Positions 62,250 to 64,000 of a DNA stretch of 64,000 bases are shown piece after piece. How positions within the stretch are numbered: position 1 is the first letter of the stretch; the number at the start of each line of letters is the position of its first letter. Source of the stretch: Altererythrobacter sp. CAU 1644 (GTDB lineage: Bacteria > Pseudomonadota > Alphaproteobacteria > Sphingomonadales > Sphingomonadaceae); the NCBI RefSeq assembly GCF_029623755.1, contig NZ_CP121106.1:248001-312000 (forward strand), in the 5' to 3' direction. The position numbers were made by a program, and so were the translations under genes. The notes beneath the pieces were generated by a model. The model had not been told where the DNA came from. It saw only the letters and a program-made list of their open reading frames with translations, and made no database searches.

Positions 62250-64000
62250 TCAACGGATCGTATTCCAGTTCTTGGACAGCAGGCCAGCGCAATTGATAAT
62301 ACCCACCAGCGAATAGGTTTGGGGGAAGTTCCCCCACAGCTCGCCGGTTTCAAAGTCGAGATCCTCGCTCAGCAACCCCGATTGCGTGCGATGCGACAGC
62401 ATTGCTTCGAACAGTTTGCGCGCCTCGTCCTTGCGATCGGACATCGCCAGCGCCTCGATCAGCCAGAAGGTGCAGATGTTGAATGCAGTCTCCGGCGCGC
62501 CGAAATCATCCTCCGCAGCATAGCGCAGCATGTGTTCGCCGCGCCGCAGCGCCTTCTCGATTTGCTCGAAGGTGGAAACAAACTTGGGATCGTGCGGATC
62601 GATGAATCTTAGTTCGATCATCTGCAGCAGGCTGGCGTCGAGATAGTCGCTCTCGAAACTGGCCGTAAAATGACTCTCTCCTCCATTCTCGGTCCAGGCA
62701 TTGGCGAGTACCTTTTCGCGAATTGCGTCGGCGCGGTTTTGCCAGAAAGTCCGTCGATCTTCCTTGCCCAGGCGCTCGGCGACATTGGCGAGCCGGTCGC
62801 AGGCCGCCCAGCTCATCACCGCTGAATAGGTGTGCACCTCCTGCCGGGTGCGAAACTCCCACAAGCCAGCATCGGGCTGGTCGTGCATCGCCCAGGCCAT
62901 CTCGCCCACCTGCTCGAGGCTTTCGAAATCAGATTCGTCGGCCATCCGCAGCAGACGCCGGTCGAAAAAACCCTGCACCGTCGGCAAGACGATCTGGCCA
63001 TAGGCATCGTGCTGCACCTGCTTGTAGGCGGCGTTCCCGACCCGCACGGGGCCCATGCCGCGATAGCCCGCGAGCTCTTCCGCGATATTCTCTTCCAGTT
63101 CGGCCACGCCCATCACCGAATAAAGCGGCTGGATCTGCCCACCTGCAGCCTGGTCGACGATATTGCGCAAGTAACCGAGATATTTCTCTAGCACGTCAAG
63201 CGCGCCCAGCCTGTTGAGCGCCTGCACTGTATAATAGGAATCGCGAATCCAGCAGTAGCGGTAATCCCAATTGCGTTCGCTGCCCGGGGCTTCGGGGATC
63301 GAAGTGGTCAGCGCCGCCACGATCGCCCCCGTTTCCTCGTGCTGGCACAGCTTGAGCGTGATCGCGCAGCGGATCACATCGTCCTGCCACTCGAAGGGCG
63401 TGGCGAGGCCCCTTACCCAGTGCTGCCAATATTTGCGCGTGAGCTGCTCCATATGGCGTACTTCTTCGCGCAGATTGCCCACGAATGGCTCGTCCGGGCC
63501 GAGGAAAAAATGCGTATCCTGCTCGATGCGGAAGCTTCTCTCCTCAAGCACATAGCCCACCGGAGCATCGGTCGAGAGGCGGAGCGCCTGGTCACCGACG
63601 AGGTAGCGGATATGGTTCGTACCATTGGTTCCCTTGGCGAGTTTTTCTCCGTAGTCGCGCATCGGCTTGAGCCGCACGGTGATGCGCGGACTACCAGCTA
63701 TCGGCCGCACGATCCGCACGAAAGCAACCGGACGGTACATCCGGCCCGAACGTTCGAAGCGCGGACAGAAATCGAGAATCTCGACCGCGCTGCCGTCTTC
63801 CGCCTCGAGCGTGGTCAACAGGTTGGGAGTATTACGGATATATCCTTGTCGCGCGCTGACCTGCCCTTCGAGCTCGAACTGCCACAGCCCCTGATCGCGC
63901 AAATCTCCGTTGAGCAGCGAACAGAACACCGGATCTCCATCGACGCGCGGTACGCAGCCCCACACGATCGAGCCGGTCGTATCGAGCAGGCCGGAGACCT
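62250..64000 (-). CDS. Glycoside hydrolase family 15 protein (glucoamylase/trehalase-like), 5' end outside the window
   Basis: The frame is open from the right edge to a stop at 62250 (at least 582 codons). It has the GH15 signatures GSERNWDYRYCWIRDSYYTVQALNRLG, LYSVMGVAELEE, QHDAYGQIVLP and the C-terminal ICTFWLIEALAMSDRKDEARKLFEAML. Relatives include glucoamylase-like enzymes and the actinobacterial/archaeal trehalases. Beside otsA a role in trehalose turnover is plausible. The N-terminal beta-sandwich domain begins beyond the window. Confidence 0.9.
   Translation of the reverse strand, partial: VSGLLDTTGSIVWGCVPRVDGDPVFCSLLNGDLRDQGLWQFELEGQVSARQGYIRNTPNLLTTLEAEDGSAVEILDFCPRFERSGRMYRPVAFVRIVRPIAGSPRITVRLKPMRDYGEKLAKGTNGTNHIRYLVGDQALRLSTDAPVGYVLEERSFRIEQDTHFFLGPDEPFVGNLREEVRHMEQLTRKYWQHWVRGLATPFEWQDDVIRCAITLKLCQHEETGAIVAALTTSIPEAPGSERNWDYRYCWIRDSYYTVQALNRLGALDVLEKYLGYLRNIVDQAAGGQIQPLYSVMGVAELEENIAEELAGYRGMGPVRVGNAAYKQVQHDAYGQIVLPTVQGFFDRRLLRMADESDFESLEQVGEMAWAMHDQPDAGLWEFRTRQEVHTYSAVMSWAACDRLANVAERLGKEDRRTFWQNRADAIREKVLANAWTENGGESHFTASFESDYLDASLLQMIELRFIDPHDPKFVSTFEQIEKALRRGEHMLRYAAEDDFGAPETAFNICTFWLIEALAMSDRKDEARKLFEAMLSHRTQSGLLSEDLDFETGELWGNFPQTYSLVGIINCAGLLSKNWNTIR

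Overview
The window is a GC-rich alphaproteobacterial chromosome segment, most like the Sphingomonadales (an Erythrobacter/Altererythrobacter/Novosphingobium-type genome). This is a judgement from gene content: two large TonB-dependent receptors with the 'ILVTARRR..QETP' style N-terminus, a quinoprotein resembling polyvinyl-alcohol dehydrogenase, infC that appears to start at ATA, a HWE/HisKA_2-type kinase, and tight ATGA/TGATG gene overlaps. No search was run.

Layout. 0-2.3 kb: tail of a cupredoxin, an outer-membrane beta-barrel protein and an AraC regulator. 2.4-12.3 kb: accessory metabolic genes, namely an ArsR-PhzF-ornithine cyclodeaminase operon, a Rieske oxygenase and TonB receptor with a TetR regulator, and a RidA / fused E1 / free lipoyl-domain operon. 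12.6-26.7 kb: mostly housekeeping, with tRNA-Ser(GGA), a possible leader RNA, cyclophilin, RelA/SpoT, an M1 peptidase, a GH16 enzyme, hemF, pdeM, infC, a DASS transporter, a PLP sulfur-amino-acid enzyme behind a predicted pseudoknot leader, and an SDR. 26.7-30.0 kb: a low-density junction with a seven-unit 21-bp repeat array, a palindromic repeat element, a broken methyltransferase-like gene and an IS6-family transposase remnant.

30.0-55.0 kb is the most interesting part: a catabolic island of six transcription units. Five near-identical palindromes (consensus NTATCGAWWTCGATAN) sit in front of its operons at 30027, 40131, 48862, 51455 and 54098. The island encodes one MarR-family regulator (42725-43195), lying in an operon that itself follows one of the palindromes, so an autoregulated single-regulator regulon is the natural reading. 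It contains a TonB receptor and an MFS transporter (uptake), two tandem P450s, a luciferase-like flavin monooxygenase, a limonene-epoxide-hydrolase-like protein, five SDRs, two amidohydrolases, a VOC protein, a 2-keto-4-pentenoate-hydratase-type enzyme, a cytochrome-c/PQQ dehydrogenase, and a molybdenum hydroxylase with its maturation genes (XdhC, CoxG, MocA-like). The substrate cannot be read from sequence. An alicyclic/terpenoid or heterocyclic compound that is epoxidised or hydroxylated, oxidised through alcohol/ketone/aldehyde steps and then ring-opened fits the gene set.

55.0-64.0 kb: a stress-related region with a lipoprotein, a broken NTF2-like gene, a HWE-type histidine kinase and a divergent single-domain response regulator, several small proteins, a PRC-barrel protein, and a trehalose operon (GH15 enzyme plus otsA) running off the right edge.
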